Source: G963668655 sp963668655 | Lineage (GTDB): Bacteria > Myxococcota_A > SURF-8 | Assembly (NCBI GenBank): GCA_963668655.2 | Contig: CAXXPQ010000003.1 | Location: 620,001 to 684,000, forward strand | Length of the DNA: 64,000 nt | Direction: 5' to 3' | In this document: piece by piece, positions 26,016-35,595 of the stretch | Layout of the letters: every line of letters begins with the position of its first letter | Numbering within the stretch: position 1 is the first letter of the stretch | The notes under the pieces: model-generated | Databases searched by the model: none | Seen by the model: the letters and a program-made list of their open reading frames with translations, nothing else | Told to the model about the DNA's origin: nothing | Program-made: the position numbers and the translations under genes

Positions 26016-27680
26016 ATGAAACGCAAGGCCGGATTCCTATTCCCCCTTCTTTTGTTCTCTCTACTATTCTCTCTGCTGCTGTTTACGGCCTGTAGTTCAA
26101 GCGATTCCGATGACAATCCGGACGGAGATCAGCCCCCGGCCGACGAGGATCAGCCCGCCGACGGCGACGCCGATCTTTCGGACGGCGATGAAAACGGCGA
26201 CGAGGACGCCGCCACGGACGGCGACGCCGTTTCCTGCGATCCGGATTTCGACCCCTACAAGAATCTTCCCGATGCCCTGCCCTTCGCATTCACCCGCGCC
26301 GATGAGGGAGACGCGCTCACGGACGCCGAAATCACCGCATTCACGGAAAAAATCACCGGATTCTGGAAGGAAATCGATCTCTTCACCTGGCTGGTCCGCG
26401 TGAGCCACGGCATGCACGCAAGCACCGGCATGCCGGATTACATGGTCTATTGGCACGACGTGGACGTTCGCAAAGAAAACGGCGAGGTGACCTTCTTCCA
26501 CAGCACCCGGGGCGGCGCGCACAACATCTTCATCCCCACGCCCAAGTACCTGGCCCAGGCCATCGCCGGCTATCTGCTGAGCGGCGACGAAACCATGGGG
26601 TACATTGTGGAACAGTACAGCAAGGGCATCGCGGCCGCCTGCAAGGGCATGGTCTACGATGAAAACGACCCGCTGGAATACCTGATGGCCCGTAACATCG
26701 TCACCCACGACCACCAGTACGAGGTGGACGGAGGCCGCGTGAAGAACGTCATCGCCTCCACATGGTACAGCGAATACGAAAGCTGGAACACCAGCCGCAT
26801 TCACTATCCGAACAACCCCTACTGGGGCGACATCTACGTCACCAACATGCGCTCCAAGGACGACGTTCCCCACATCTACCGCACCGCTCCCTGGCTTCTT
26901 TACGTGGTGAAGTACGGCCAGGACGCCTCCGTGGTCAACGCGGCGGAGGAAGCCCTGGAATATATTCACGGTTTCACCAAGGATATCGTGGATTCCGGCT
27001 ATCACATCCGCACCAAGGACAAGAACGGCGACGCCTACATCCCCACCGAGGATCTGGCCAGTTTCGTGGATTTCGAATTCCTGGACAAAAACGCGGAATG
27101 CAACGCCAAGCTGTCCTCCGCCATTCTCGGCACCTGGTGCCCCCGGGAAAACGATTGCGAATACGGCGACGGAGGTCGCTACGAAACGGGCGCCACCGCC
27201 AATCACTATTACAATTACGCCATCATCGACAATTTCCACCTGGCGGCGGTCGCGCTGCTTCTGGTGAACCATCGGGATGAGGCGGCCTACAAGCTTCTGG
27301 AAGGTCTGGATCAACGTCTCGCGAAATACAACGCCAAGGGGGACACCGACGAAGGCTGGCTGGGCGATCTGGCGGTTCTGAGCCTTCAATCGGCCATCGC
27401 CGGGCTGCCGCTGACCTCGAAGGAGGCCCGGGAGATCCACACGCGCTACGGCCAGGCGGTGGATGAATACCTGCAATTCGACCGCTGGGACGTTTGGGAC
27501 GAAAGCGTCGCGGACGGCGAATTCCGCTACGATCCGAATCGGGCGGCCTCCGGCATCCGCATGGAGGAAATCGCGTTTCCCCTGGAATACTGCTGGTCTC
27601 CCTTCCGCAACGAAGCCAATACCCGCCTGATCGACTGCGACGTGGTGGCGGATCCCGACCGATGGGGAGGTTCCGAATAA
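26016..27680 (+). CDS. DGD-tether lipoprotein with large helical domain
   Basis: A 554-residue lipoprotein. The signal peptide ends in lipobox LLFTAC (Cys 26), followed by an acidic DGDQPPADEDQPADGDAD-type tether to about residue 70. The remainder is rich in Trp, Tyr and His and looks like an all-helical domain. Segments such as TGATANHYYNYAIIDNFHLAAVALLL and WLGDLAVLSLQSAI resemble helices of (alpha/alpha) barrel glycosidase-like folds. I recognise no definite family, so enzymatic activity is only a possibility. GGAGG lies 7 nt before the ATG. It is a single-gene unit with its own promoter and terminator. Confidence 0.75.
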   Translation: MKRKAGFLFPLLLFSLLFSLLLFTACSSSDSDDNPDGDQPPADEDQPADGDADLSDGDENGDEDAATDGDAVSCDPDFDPYKNLPDALPFAFTRADEGDALTDAEITAFTEKITGFWKEIDLFTWLVRVSHGMHASTGMPDYMVYWHDVDVRKENGEVTFFHSTRGGAHNIFIPTPKYLAQAIAGYLLSGDETMGYIVEQYSKGIAAACKGMVYDENDPLEYLMARNIVTHDHQYEVDGGRVKNVIASTWYSEYESWNTSRIHYPNNPYWGDIYVTNMRSKDDVPHIYRTAPWLLYVVKYGQDASVVNAAEEALEYIHGFTKDIVDSGYHIRTKDKNGDAYIPTEDLASFVDFEFLDKNAECNAKLSSAILGTWCPRENDCEYGDGGRYETGATANHYYNYAIIDNFHLAAVALLLVNHRDEAAYKLLEGLDQRLAKYNAKGDTDEGWLGDLAVLSLQSAIAGLPLTSKEAREIHTRYGQAVDEYLQFDRWDVWDESVADGEFRYDPNRAASGIRMEEIAFPLEYCWSPFRNEANTRLIDCDVVADPDRWGGSE

Positions 27681-27702
27681 TCCATTGAAATCCTTGACGA
27701 TT

Positions 27703-27732
27703 CGGGGCGTTCCTCACGGAATGCCCCGTTTT
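27703..27732 (+). terminator. rho-independent terminator
   Basis: Stem CGGGGCGTTCC / GGAATGCCCCG (one G-T pair), loop TCAC, then TTTT. It ends the lipoprotein transcript. Confidence 0.8.
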
Positions 27733-27837
27733 CGTCCCGGGCTTCCCGTTTCGCCCGTTTCCGCCGGCGCTTCACACCGCGAACGTTCCGATCATCGCGC
27801 CAAGTCACCTGTATGCTTGGGTTTTTTTGAATCATGT

Positions 27838-28698
27838 CGATTGCGTTCTATCTAGTGAGCTTCTGCCTGGCGTCCCAAATGGGTTTTGGATCGAGTGCGA
27901 GAGCCCTCAATGTTTTGGCAAATCCTTGCGCGCCTCTCCAACCTTTGAACCACGCGACAGCCTGTGATCTGAGCATCGATGGAACCAGCGCCGTGCGATC
28001 CGATTGAACGGCGTGTCGATCTTCCTTCATGGCGGCATCTTTGATTGAAAACGATGTTTCGATTGACCAATAACCGATTTGGATGGAAAATGGGGTTTGT
28101 GCGCCGCTGGACAGGCTGGACAGAGCGTAGGTGGCATAGAGACAGTCATGAGACGCCGTGGCGACGAAATCCAGGATGTGTACGGCTTTTCCGTCCTCTC
28201 CGACATGGGCGGCCCGGGATGTCTTTCCATCGATGGCCAACTGTGCCTTCTCTTTCGTTCGGGCCTTGACCGTTCGCCCCACGATTCCGGCGAAGCGTCT
28301 GGGAGCGATGCGGGCGAAAAGGCGTGAATAGGTGGACTCGGAAGGCGGGCCATGATCCAGGCCGAATCGATGGATGTTCTCTTTGGGATGGTCGAGCCAT
28401 TGGACCACGGCGGCCGTGTGATGGCAGTTGCATAGGATCGCACCGACATAAACGGTTAAAAAAGCGGACAGCTTGTGGCGACGGCCCTGGGCTCGTCTGG
28501 GATCGGGAATTCGCTCGAAAGCGTCGACGAGATCTTTGAAAAGGTCGTCAAGTAAAACAGAGAGCGATCCGCTGAAGTCGTCATCTCGCGGCCCCTTTCA
28601 CAAAAATACGATTGTTTCCTCCGCAGGCATGCCGTACTTGCATTGAGACAACAATCAAAACATCAAATTAATTCCAGGAATCTGTTAGAACGCAATCG
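27838..28698. mobile_element. 861-bp internally deleted ISAs1-like element
   Basis: Perfect 13-bp terminal inverted repeats bound the element: CGATTGCGTTCTA at 27838-27850 and its complement at 28686-28698. Between them lies one degenerate ISAs1-type transposase frame on the minus strand whose stop is at the left terminal repeat. Full ISAs1 elements are longer (about 1.2-1.4 kb), and the transposase lacks its middle part, so this is a deletion derivative. I see no target-site duplication. Confidence 0.75.
27848..28585 (-). pseudogene. ISAs1-family transposase remnant
   Basis: The continuous frame keeps the ISAs1 N-terminal signature (RIPDPRRAQGRRHKLSAFL), the first catalytic block (AIDGKTSRAA) and the C-terminal block (IGYWSIETSFSIKDAAMKED). 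About 120-130 residues between HILDFVATASHDC and IGYW, which should hold the second catalytic Asp, are missing. No start codon lies at the N-terminus in this frame. The ATG with a ribosome-like AAGGGG is at 28584 in the neighbouring frame, so a frameshift is also likely. It should be inactive, although a full-length copy elsewhere could mobilise the element. Confidence 0.75.
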
Positions 28699-28743
28699 CC
28701 AGGCCGGCGGCGCGAAGACGTATTCCAGTGATGAAATCTCTCC

Positions 28744-30186
28744 TCATCGTGTCCGTTTATCGCCGAGAATGCCTTCCAGAAGATCCTCGCCCATCACACG
28801 CAGCAGTTTCAAATGGGCCAGTCGCGCTTCCAGTTTCTTCACTGCGCCGTCCACTTGGGCCGCCTGGAGCGAACGGCGACTGTCGGAGACGGAGAGCGAA
28901 GAACCCGTGCCTGTCTCGAAATCATCTTCCGAAAGCCGCAACGATTCCTCTGCGATGCCGATCTTCCGCCGAGCGGTTCGCACCAACAACACGGATTTTT
29001 CATAGTCGCGCATGGTCTGCCGGATTTCCGTGCGGGCGTTATCCTCGGCTAACTGTGCATTATAGTTTGACTTTCTTTTAGCAGAGCGACTTTGCCCCAA
29101 GCTTGGAAAGAAAGAAAAATCGAACAGTGGAACGTTCAGAACCAACCCGGCAAACCAGCGTGAACGGTCGATATTTACCTGGCTCGCAGGCGGATCCGTA
29201 ATCTGATACGCGTACTGCCAGGAGGCGTTCAAAGTGGGAACGAATTGCATCCAATTAGCCAGATTCTGCTTCCGAGCCAGTTCCATGCCCCTTCGAGCCA
29301 CTTTCAGGTCCGGCCGCCGATCGACGGCATTCTCCACGACACGGGTGGACGAAACATCGATTTCCTTGAAATCACTACCGGAATCATCCACCGGCAGCGG
29401 CAGGTCGCCGCTACGAATCAAAGTAGCCAGCGCATCGCGGGCATCGTCCAATGCAAAATGCGCCTTTATCAACTCCTCGCGGGAGGAAATCAGATCGCTC
29501 TCCGCCCGGGTGACATCCAGCCGATCCCCCACGCCGGAACGATGGCGGATGGAAGCCACCTCCAGATGACGTTCGATGCTGTCGATCTGGCTCCGGTAAA
29601 CTTCGATCAGGGATCGAGCCGTCAGCGCCTGGCAAAACGCCTGGGCGACGCTGAAAATCAAGGCCTGACGCGTGTCTTCTGCAGTGAGTCGCGAAATGTC
29701 GCGATCGGTCTTGGCGGCCGAGACGTTCAGCCAGGTGCGGGGACTAATGAGCGGCAGACTGACCGTGAGGCTGGCATCCAGGTCGTCCCGGGAGCGGCTG
29801 ACCACCGACTGCCCGTTGACCGTGGAACGGTCCTCGTGGTCGTACATCGTATAATTCATTCCGCCATAGAGACTTGGCAACAGCACGCTCCAGGAGGATT
29901 GCAGCCGGGCCTCCGCCGTCTTCAGATCCTCCTGGATGGCGGCCAGGGAAAGATTCCGCTTTTCGGCCAGTTCGATGACCCGGGAAAGAGTCATTTCCGG
30001 CCCCGGTTGAATGTCGGGAGGAAAAAATTCCGACGCGTCGCCCAAGTCGGCCCCGCCGCTTGGCTTGAGTGACGGTTCCGGCGCCGCTCTCGTTTCTTCC
30101 GCAAAAACCACCGTAGATCCAAAAAAAAGAAGGAACAGACCGACGGCCAACCAAAGAATAGGATTGCTGTAAGGTTGCGTTTTCAT
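28744..30186 (-). CDS. TolC-family outer membrane efflux protein
   Basis: The 480-residue protein forms the trimeric outer-membrane and periplasmic channel of a tripartite pump. A signal peptide ends near residue 29 (VVFA-EE). Two TolC/OEP repeats follow, at about 65-265 and 285-475. Their long amphipathic helices are rich in Ala, Arg and Glu (SVAQAFCQALTARSLIEVYRSQIDSIERHLEVA type). It is the last gene of an adaptor-permease-channel operon and overlaps the permease stop by 4 bp. The insertion element ends 45 bp downstream. Confidence 0.9.
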   Translation of the reverse strand: MKTQPYSNPILWLAVGLFLLFFGSTVVFAEETRAAPEPSLKPSGGADLGDASEFFPPDIQPGPEMTLSRVIELAEKRNLSLAAIQEDLKTAEARLQSSWSVLLPSLYGGMNYTMYDHEDRSTVNGQSVVSRSRDDLDASLTVSLPLISPRTWLNVSAAKTDRDISRLTAEDTRQALIFSVAQAFCQALTARSLIEVYRSQIDSIERHLEVASIRHRSGVGDRLDVTRAESDLISSREELIKAHFALDDARDALATLIRSGDLPLPVDDSGSDFKEIDVSSTRVVENAVDRRPDLKVARRGMELARKQNLANWMQFVPTLNASWQYAYQITDPPASQVNIDRSRWFAGLVLNVPLFDFSFFPSLGQSRSAKRKSNYNAQLAEDNARTEIRQTMRDYEKSVLLVRTARRKIGIAEESLRLSEDDFETGTGSSLSVSDSRRSLQAAQVDGAVKKLEARLAHLKLLRVMGEDLLEGILGDKRTR

Positions 30187-33100
30187 GCGGTTTCTCCCGG
30201 TCGATCGGAAAGGGAACGAGGCATTTCCCTGCGTTTCAGAAAGATACGCAGGTTCTCCACCAGAGTGAACAGAGCCGGAACGAGCAGTAGAACGAAAACG
30301 GTGGAAAAGATGATTCCGAAGCCCAGGCTCACGGCCATGGGAATAATCATTTTGGCCTCGAAGGAAGTTTCGAAAATCATGGGCGCCAGACCCGCGAAGG
30401 TGGTGATGGACGTAAGAAAAATGGGGCGCAGGCGGCGGACAGCGGCGTTCACGGCGGCGGAGGCGGGAGATTCTCCCCGGGCGCGCAGTTCATTCGCCGT
30501 GGTGACGAAGACGATGGAATCGTTCACCACCACGCCGGAGAGCGCCAGAATGCCCATCATGCTGAACATGTCCAGGTTCATACCCAGGAAATAATGCCCC
30601 AATACGGCCCCGACGAACCCGAAGGGAATGGCGGCCATGACCACCAGCACCGGCTGAAGATAGCTGTTCAGGGGAATGGCCACCATGCCGTAGATGACGA
30701 TCAGCGCCATCAGGCTTCCGATGAAAAGGAAGTCGAAGAAGTCCTGGAACTCGGCCTGACGGCCGGACAAACTGCCGTACAGTCCGGGATGACGCGATTT
30801 CAGTTCCGGAAGGAAATCCGAGAAAATCTTGTTCATGATCTCTTTCGCATTGGCTTTTCCCTCGATGACATCCGCCTTGATCCGAAGCACGCGGCGGCCG
30901 TCGGTGCGGCTGATGGTGGTATAGGCCCGCCCGGATTCCACGGAGGCCGCGCGATTCAACGGGATTTCACCTCCGGACGGCGTACGGATCATCATGGCGC
31001 CCAGACTGCCCAGATCTTCCCGTTCTTCCTTCGGAAGGCGAACCATGACGCGCATCTCGTTGCGGCCGCGTTGCTGGCGCAGAGCCTCGGAGCCGTAATA
31101 GGCGCTACGAAGTTGTTCGGCCAGCGTTCCGGCCAGCACGCCCGCCTCGACGCCCTCGGGCGTCATCTTGAAATTGAACTGACGTTTTCCGAACTCGATT
31201 CCGTTGTCCACATCGGTCACGCCATCGAAGGCTCCAAGGTATTCACCGATTTCCCTGGCGGATTCCTCCAGAATCGCGATGTCGCCGTGGGAAATTTCGA
31301 AGTCGATGGGTTTCGACATGCCGTGCATGGTGGATTGGAATTGCAGCGATTCCAGCGATGGAATGGGCCCCAGTTCCTCCCTCCAGGCCCGAGCGAACTG
31401 CGTTGAACTGAAGGAACGCTGATCGCCGGAAACCAGGAGCAAGGTCACCGAAGTCAGATGGCTTCCCGTCTCTCCCGCTCCGCCACGAGGACCGCCGCCG
31501 CCTTTCCCCGAAGCCAGGGTGGAAAGAATACCCAGGGAAATCTTCTCTCCGCCGAACTTTTCCACCGTACGCCGCCCGGATTCGATCAGACGATCCATGA
31601 TTTCCTTCGTATCCTTGACGGAAACGCCGAAAGGGAGCGCCGCCTGAGCCACCACCTGATCCTTGTCATCGTTGGACATGTCCATGAACTTCACCCGGCC
31701 GCCGCTGATGAGACCGACGGTGACGAGGAAGAAGGCCAGACTGAGGGCCAGCGTAACCCAGCGTTTCGTCACCGCCAGATTCGCCAGCCGGCGGAAACGA
31801 GTCTGGGCGAAATCCTCGAAGGCCAGTGAAAAACGCTCCTGAAACCGAAGAACCGGACCGAGAAGACCGTTCCGTTTGACTTCTTTCGAATGGGCGAGAT
31901 GGGCGGGGAGAATGAAGAAGGATTCGGCAAGTGAGATCAAAAGAACGAGGATGACGATTACGGGGATGGCGAGGGAGATTTTGCCCATCACGCCCGGAAT
32001 GAACAGCAGCGGGGAAAACGCGGCGATCGTCGTGCCGACGGAGAAGAAAACCGGCACGGCCATTTCCTTCGCGCCCTCGATGGCCGCCTCCAGGGACGGC
32101 TTGCCGGATTTCCGGAGATAATGAATGTTTTCTCCTATCACGATGGCGTCGTCCACCACCATGCCAAGGGTGACCAAGAAAGCGAACATGGATATCATGT
32201 TCAGCGAAATGCCCAGGGCCGGAAGGAAAACGAATGACCCGATGAAGGAAATGGGGATGCCCATGCTGACCCAGACGGCCAGTTTGGGCTCCAGGAAAAG
32301 CCCCAGGATCAGCAGCACCAGAGCCAGACCGATGGCGGCGTTGCGCAACAAGAGATCCAGACGGCCCTGGAAATACTTGGTCATGTCGTTCAGCGTAACC
32401 GCCCCCACACCGTCGGGCAACCGTTGGGAAAGATCGGCGGCGTAGTCCTTGACGACCTTGGCCACCTCGGTGGGGCTCTGGGAGCCCACGCTGTATATCT
32501 TGACGATGACCGTGGGCAGGCCGTTGAAGAACGCCTGGTTGTCGGTTTCCTCGAATCCGTCGGTGATCGTCGCGATGTCCCGCAAGGCCACCTGCCCCTT
32601 CCCGCTTCCGTAGATGATGGGAATATCCCGGAACTCCGCGCCGTATTCCCTGCGTTCCAGCGTACGCAGTAAAACTTCCCCGTCCCGGGTCTTGATGCCT
32701 CCCCCGGGAGATTCCAGGGCGGTTTGGCGAATCTGAGCGGAAACGTTCTTCAGCGTCAATCCGTAGCGCCGAAGCGTGTTCTGCGGGATTTCCACACCGA
32801 TTTCCAAGGAGCGGACGCCGCCCAGTTCCACGATGTTCACGCCGTCCTGTTGAAGAAGTTCGTCCCGGACGGTTTCGCCCAGTTCACGCAGGCTCTTGTC
32901 GTCCAGATCGCCGTAGATCGCCAGATTGATGGCTTCGCGCCGCAATTCCGGCAGGCTGACCTGTGGCTTCTCGGCTTCCTCGGGAAACGTGGCGATGCGA
33001 TCCACGGCGTTTTTGATATCGGTGAGCGCCTTGTTCTTGTTCACACCGGTTTCCAGAACCACGGCCACGTTGCCGGCACCCTCCGTGGCGGTGGAACGAA

Positions 33101-33359
33101 CTTCCTTCACACCGTCCAGACTGCGCACGTTTTCCTCGATCACCAGCAGGATCCCGCGCTCGATTTCCTCCGGGCTCGCTCCCGGATAGGACATGGTGAT
33201 GTTCACCTGGTCCAGTTCCAGGACGGGAAAGACCTCCTTTTTCATCTTCGTGCTGATGAGAAGCCCGCCGATGACCAGGGAGACCATGAGAAGATTGGCC
33301 GCCACGGGGTTTCTGGCCATCCAGGAGATCGGCCCCTTGGCAAGATCGCGCCGATTCAT
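30183..33359 (-). CDS. RND efflux permease (AcrB/MdtB-like)
   Basis: The 1058-residue inner-membrane proton/substrate antiporter is full length for the HAE-type RND family. Visible features are the N-terminal membrane helix, two large periplasmic loops, and twelve expected membrane helices. TM4 carries the proton-relay pair GMVVDDAIVIGENI. In the second half GVVVNDSIVFV lacks the Asp pair, as in most RND pumps. AMIFETSFEAKMIIPMAVSLGFGI is the typical TM11-12 region. It overlaps the adaptor gene (ATGA) and the tolC-like gene by 4 bp each. The substrate cannot be told from sequence; the family is closer to drug and organic-compound pumps than to the CusA metal group. Confidence 0.9.
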   Translation of the reverse strand: MNRRDLAKGPISWMARNPVAANLLMVSLVIGGLLISTKMKKEVFPVLELDQVNITMSYPGASPEEIERGILLVIEENVRSLDGVKEVRSTATEGAGNVAVVLETGVNKNKALTDIKNAVDRIATFPEEAEKPQVSLPELRREAINLAIYGDLDDKSLRELGETVRDELLQQDGVNIVELGGVRSLEIGVEIPQNTLRRYGLTLKNVSAQIRQTALESPGGGIKTRDGEVLLRTLERREYGAEFRDIPIIYGSGKGQVALRDIATITDGFEETDNQAFFNGLPTVIVKIYSVGSQSPTEVAKVVKDYAADLSQRLPDGVGAVTLNDMTKYFQGRLDLLLRNAAIGLALVLLILGLFLEPKLAVWVSMGIPISFIGSFVFLPALGISLNMISMFAFLVTLGMVVDDAIVIGENIHYLRKSGKPSLEAAIEGAKEMAVPVFFSVGTTIAAFSPLLFIPGVMGKISLAIPVIVILVLLISLAESFFILPAHLAHSKEVKRNGLLGPVLRFQERFSLAFEDFAQTRFRRLANLAVTKRWVTLALSLAFFLVTVGLISGGRVKFMDMSNDDKDQVVAQAALPFGVSVKDTKEIMDRLIESGRRTVEKFGGEKISLGILSTLASGKGGGGPRGGAGETGSHLTSVTLLLVSGDQRSFSSTQFARAWREELGPIPSLESLQFQSTMHGMSKPIDFEISHGDIAILEESAREIGEYLGAFDGVTDVDNGIEFGKRQFNFKMTPEGVEAGVLAGTLAEQLRSAYYGSEALRQQRGRNEMRVMVRLPKEEREDLGSLGAMMIRTPSGGEIPLNRAASVESGRAYTTISRTDGRRVLRIKADVIEGKANAKEIMNKIFSDFLPELKSRHPGLYGSLSGRQAEFQDFFDFLFIGSLMALIVIYGMVAIPLNSYLQPVLVVMAAIPFGFVGAVLGHYFLGMNLDMFSMMGILALSGVVVNDSIVFVTTANELRARGESPASAAVNAAVRRLRPIFLTSITTFAGLAPMIFETSFEAKMIIPMAVSLGFGIIFSTVFVLLLVPALFTLVENLRIFLKRREMPRSLSDRPGETA

Positions 33360-34627
33360 GGCCGGTTCTCCTTGTTCGCGGATTCATCCGTCGGAATCGC
33401 TCCTCCTTCCGCGTCAGGAAGTTCCGCGCGATTTTCCCCTATCCGCTCCAGGCGCATGCCCTGGACCGGCACCTTGATCCGACTGGTCACCACCACGGCG
33501 TTTTCCAGGAAAGCATCCCTTGTCAGCACGGATTCACCCCGTGTCCAGGCGATATCCAGTTTGCGGATATCCAACGTTCCATCCGGCGCGAGCAGCCAGA
33601 CCGTATCGCCGTCGCGTACCGCCTTTCTGGGCAAAAGAAAAACCCGTTCCATCGTCCGCCCTTCGAAAATCACCTCTACGTAATCACCGAGCAGCAACGG
33701 CAGATTGGAGCGTTCGTCCTCGGCCGGATCCATCTTCGGGGGATCGAAAGGCCGCTTCACTTCCACCAGCAACCGAGCCATCTTCCCCCGGGCGTCCAGG
33801 TCGGGAAGAAGGCGCAGCAATTCCGCCGGTCGGTAAACGTCCCGCCCGGAGGCCGTCTTCTGCACTACCCGTGCCAGAGACGCTGAATCTCCATGAATTC
33901 CGGGGATTTGCAAATGATCCAGCGCTTCCAGGGGAACGGAGACATCGACATGGAAGGCATCACTGCTCACCAGCCGGGCGATGCTCGATTGGGTGGACAG
34001 CACCTGCCCTTCCTCCACGAATTCCTCGGCGACGACGGCGTTGAACGGAGCTTTGATTCGCGTACGCGAAAGATCCAGCCGCGCCTTTTCCAGCATACCC
34101 TCGGCGGATTCCAACGCGGCCTGGGCGCTCTCCATCTGGATCTCTCTGAGAGCAAGCCGCTTGCCTTCCTCGGTGGGAGCGACATCCTCCCGGATCAGGT
34201 TCCATTCCCGTTCCGCCGCGGCCTTCAGCCCCTTTTCATTGGCCAGGTTCAACCGCGCCTGGGCGACGTTTCCCTGTTGCTGGCGCACGGCCAGTTCGTA
34301 ATCCTTGGTTTCCAGCCGCACCAGAACCTCGCCTTTCTTCACCCACCCGCCGGGAATCAGGGACGGATTGCGATAGACGATCTTTCCTCCCACCTGGGGC
34401 GTCAAAACGACGGACTGGGAGGCGATGACGGTGCCCATGGTACGAATCCGAACAGGCTGATCGCTCTTCTCCATGACGAGGGCTTCCACACGAATGGAGG
34501 AACGCTCTCGCTTGACGCGGTTGGGCATCTCGCGCGAACTCTTTAAATAGGCGAAAACCATTGCACCGATCAGAAGGATACCGAGGGGGGGGAGCATTTT
34601 CCTGAAGATTTGCGCTTTCATATTCAT
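33356..34627 (-). CDS. RND periplasmic adaptor (membrane fusion protein)
   Basis: A 423-residue HlyD/AcrA-like adaptor that bridges permease and channel. An N-terminal membrane segment (about 8-24) is followed by the biotinyl-lipoyl half motif VVLTPQVGGKIV. An alpha-helical hairpin (about 110-190, Ala/Glu/Arg-rich) comes next, then the second lipoyl half RTRIKAPFNAVVAEEFVEEGQ and beta-barrel domains. It is the first gene of the efflux operon. I chose ATG 34627 (AAGG upstream); ATG 34621 is nearly as good. It is divergent from the response regulator at 34843, with a palindrome between them. Confidence 0.9.
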   Translation of the reverse strand: MNMKAQIFRKMLPPLGILLIGAMVFAYLKSSREMPNRVKRERSSIRVEALVMEKSDQPVRIRTMGTVIASQSVVLTPQVGGKIVYRNPSLIPGGWVKKGEVLVRLETKDYELAVRQQQGNVAQARLNLANEKGLKAAAEREWNLIREDVAPTEEGKRLALREIQMESAQAALESAEGMLEKARLDLSRTRIKAPFNAVVAEEFVEEGQVLSTQSSIARLVSSDAFHVDVSVPLEALDHLQIPGIHGDSASLARVVQKTASGRDVYRPAELLRLLPDLDARGKMARLLVEVKRPFDPPKMDPAEDERSNLPLLLGDYVEVIFEGRTMERVFLLPRKAVRDGDTVWLLAPDGTLDIRKLDIAWTRGESVLTRDAFLENAVVVTSRIKVPVQGMRLERIGENRAELPDAEGGAIPTDESANKENRP

Positions 34628-34716
34628 CGACCTTGTTAAACGGGAAAGAACATTCGCCACACGTTTTTTAACTTGTCAGATTTCCATTCCGGCCGCTACC
34701 GCATTTCCGTACCAAG

Positions 34717-34751
34717 TTGTATCGGAATGTACGGGACGCATTCCGATACAA
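34717..34751. promoter_or_regulatory. 13-bp perfect inverted repeat, likely operator
   Basis: TTGTATCGGAATG (34717-34729) and its exact complement (34739-34751) are separated by 9 bp. A third, imperfect half-site (CATTTCCGTACCAA, 34702-34715) lies next to them. The array sits in the intergenic space between the efflux operon and the two-component genes, 39 bp upstream of a TATATT -10 box. It is the obvious candidate binding site for the OmpR-type regulator encoded beside it. Confidence 0.7.
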
Positions 34752-34790
34752 TTCGTTACGAAAAACGCAAAGATTCCCTTCCGCGGATGG

Positions 34791-34796
34791 TATATT
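34791..34796 (+). promoter_or_regulatory. -10 box for the two-component operon
   Basis: TATATT, 47 bp before the start codon of the response regulator. No good -35 is present, which fits an activator-dependent promoter fed by the palindrome upstream. Confidence 0.4.
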
Positions 34797-34842
34797 CTCG
34801 AAGGTGCCGGGAATTTTCCCGCAGATGGAAAGAGAGTGCGAC

Positions 34843-35595
34843 ATGTCGGATACCAAGGAAACGAGAGCCCGGATTCTGCTGGTGGAAGACGATTTGAAAC
34901 TGGCGGATCTGGTCCGGGAATACCTGGAAGGCCACGGATTCGAGGTGCTTCTGGAGGCGCGCGGAGACCGGGCGGAGGAGCGCATCTTTTCGGAGCGCCC
35001 CGACCTTGTGATTCTGGATCTCATGCTCCCGGGAATGGACGGTCTGACCATCTGCAAACGGGTTCGCCCGGAATTCAAGAACCCGATTCTCATGCTCACC
35101 GCCCGTAGCGAGGAAGTGGACGAAATCGTCGGCCTGGAGGTGGGCGCGGACGATTACCTGGCCAAACCGGTGCGGCCCCGCCTGCTGGTGGCTCGAATCA
35201 ACACGCTGCTCCGGCGCACCTTGGAGACGGAACGCGGTTCGACCCTGCGCGCTGACGAGCCCGAGACGACGCCTTCCGATCCCTCCGAAAACGTGATCGC
35301 CCTGGGAGATCTGGTAGTGGACGCGGGAAGCCGTACGGCCCGGCTGAAAGGCGACGAACTGCCCCTGACCACGGTGGAATTCGATCTTCTGCTGTTTCTC
35401 GCCCGGCATCCGGGAGAGGTGCTGGAGCGGGAGCGGCTGTATCGCGAGCTTCGCGGCATCGAATGGGACGGCCTGGACCGCGCCATGGATCTGCGCGTCG
35501 CCCGGCTGCGGAAGAAACTGGGAGATGACGCCCGGAATCCGAGGCGCATTAAAAGCGTACACGGCACGGGCTATCTGCTGGCGGTGATGCGATGA
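34843..35595 (+). CDS. OmpR-family response regulator
   Basis: A 250-residue two-domain transcription factor. Residues 10-125 are the receiver domain, with acidic pocket EDD at 15-17, phospho-acceptor D59 in LVILDLMLPGMDG, and the conserved Lys in GADDYLAKP. Residues about 150-248 are a winged-helix DNA-binding domain (LTTVEFDLLLFLARHPGEVLERERLYRELRG). I chose ATG 34843, preceded by AAAGAGAG, because it gives the family N-terminus. It overlaps the histidine kinase by 4 bp. The sequence type is RstA/CpxR-like. The divergent efflux operon is the likely target. Confidence 0.9.
   Translation: MSDTKETRARILLVEDDLKLADLVREYLEGHGFEVLLEARGDRAEERIFSERPDLVILDLMLPGMDGLTICKRVRPEFKNPILMLTARSEEVDEIVGLEVGADDYLAKPVRPRLLVARINTLLRRTLETERGSTLRADEPETTPSDPSENVIALGDLVVDAGSRTARLKGDELPLTTVEFDLLLFLARHPGEVLERERLYRELRGIEWDGLDRAMDLRVARLRKKLGDDARNPRRIKSVHGTGYLLAVMR

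Noticed and set aside
27848..28408. The 186-codon transposase fragment beginning at GTG 28408 taken as an intact gene
   Set aside because: Homologous sequence continues upstream in the same frame to 28585, and the central catalytic region is missing, so it is a remnant.
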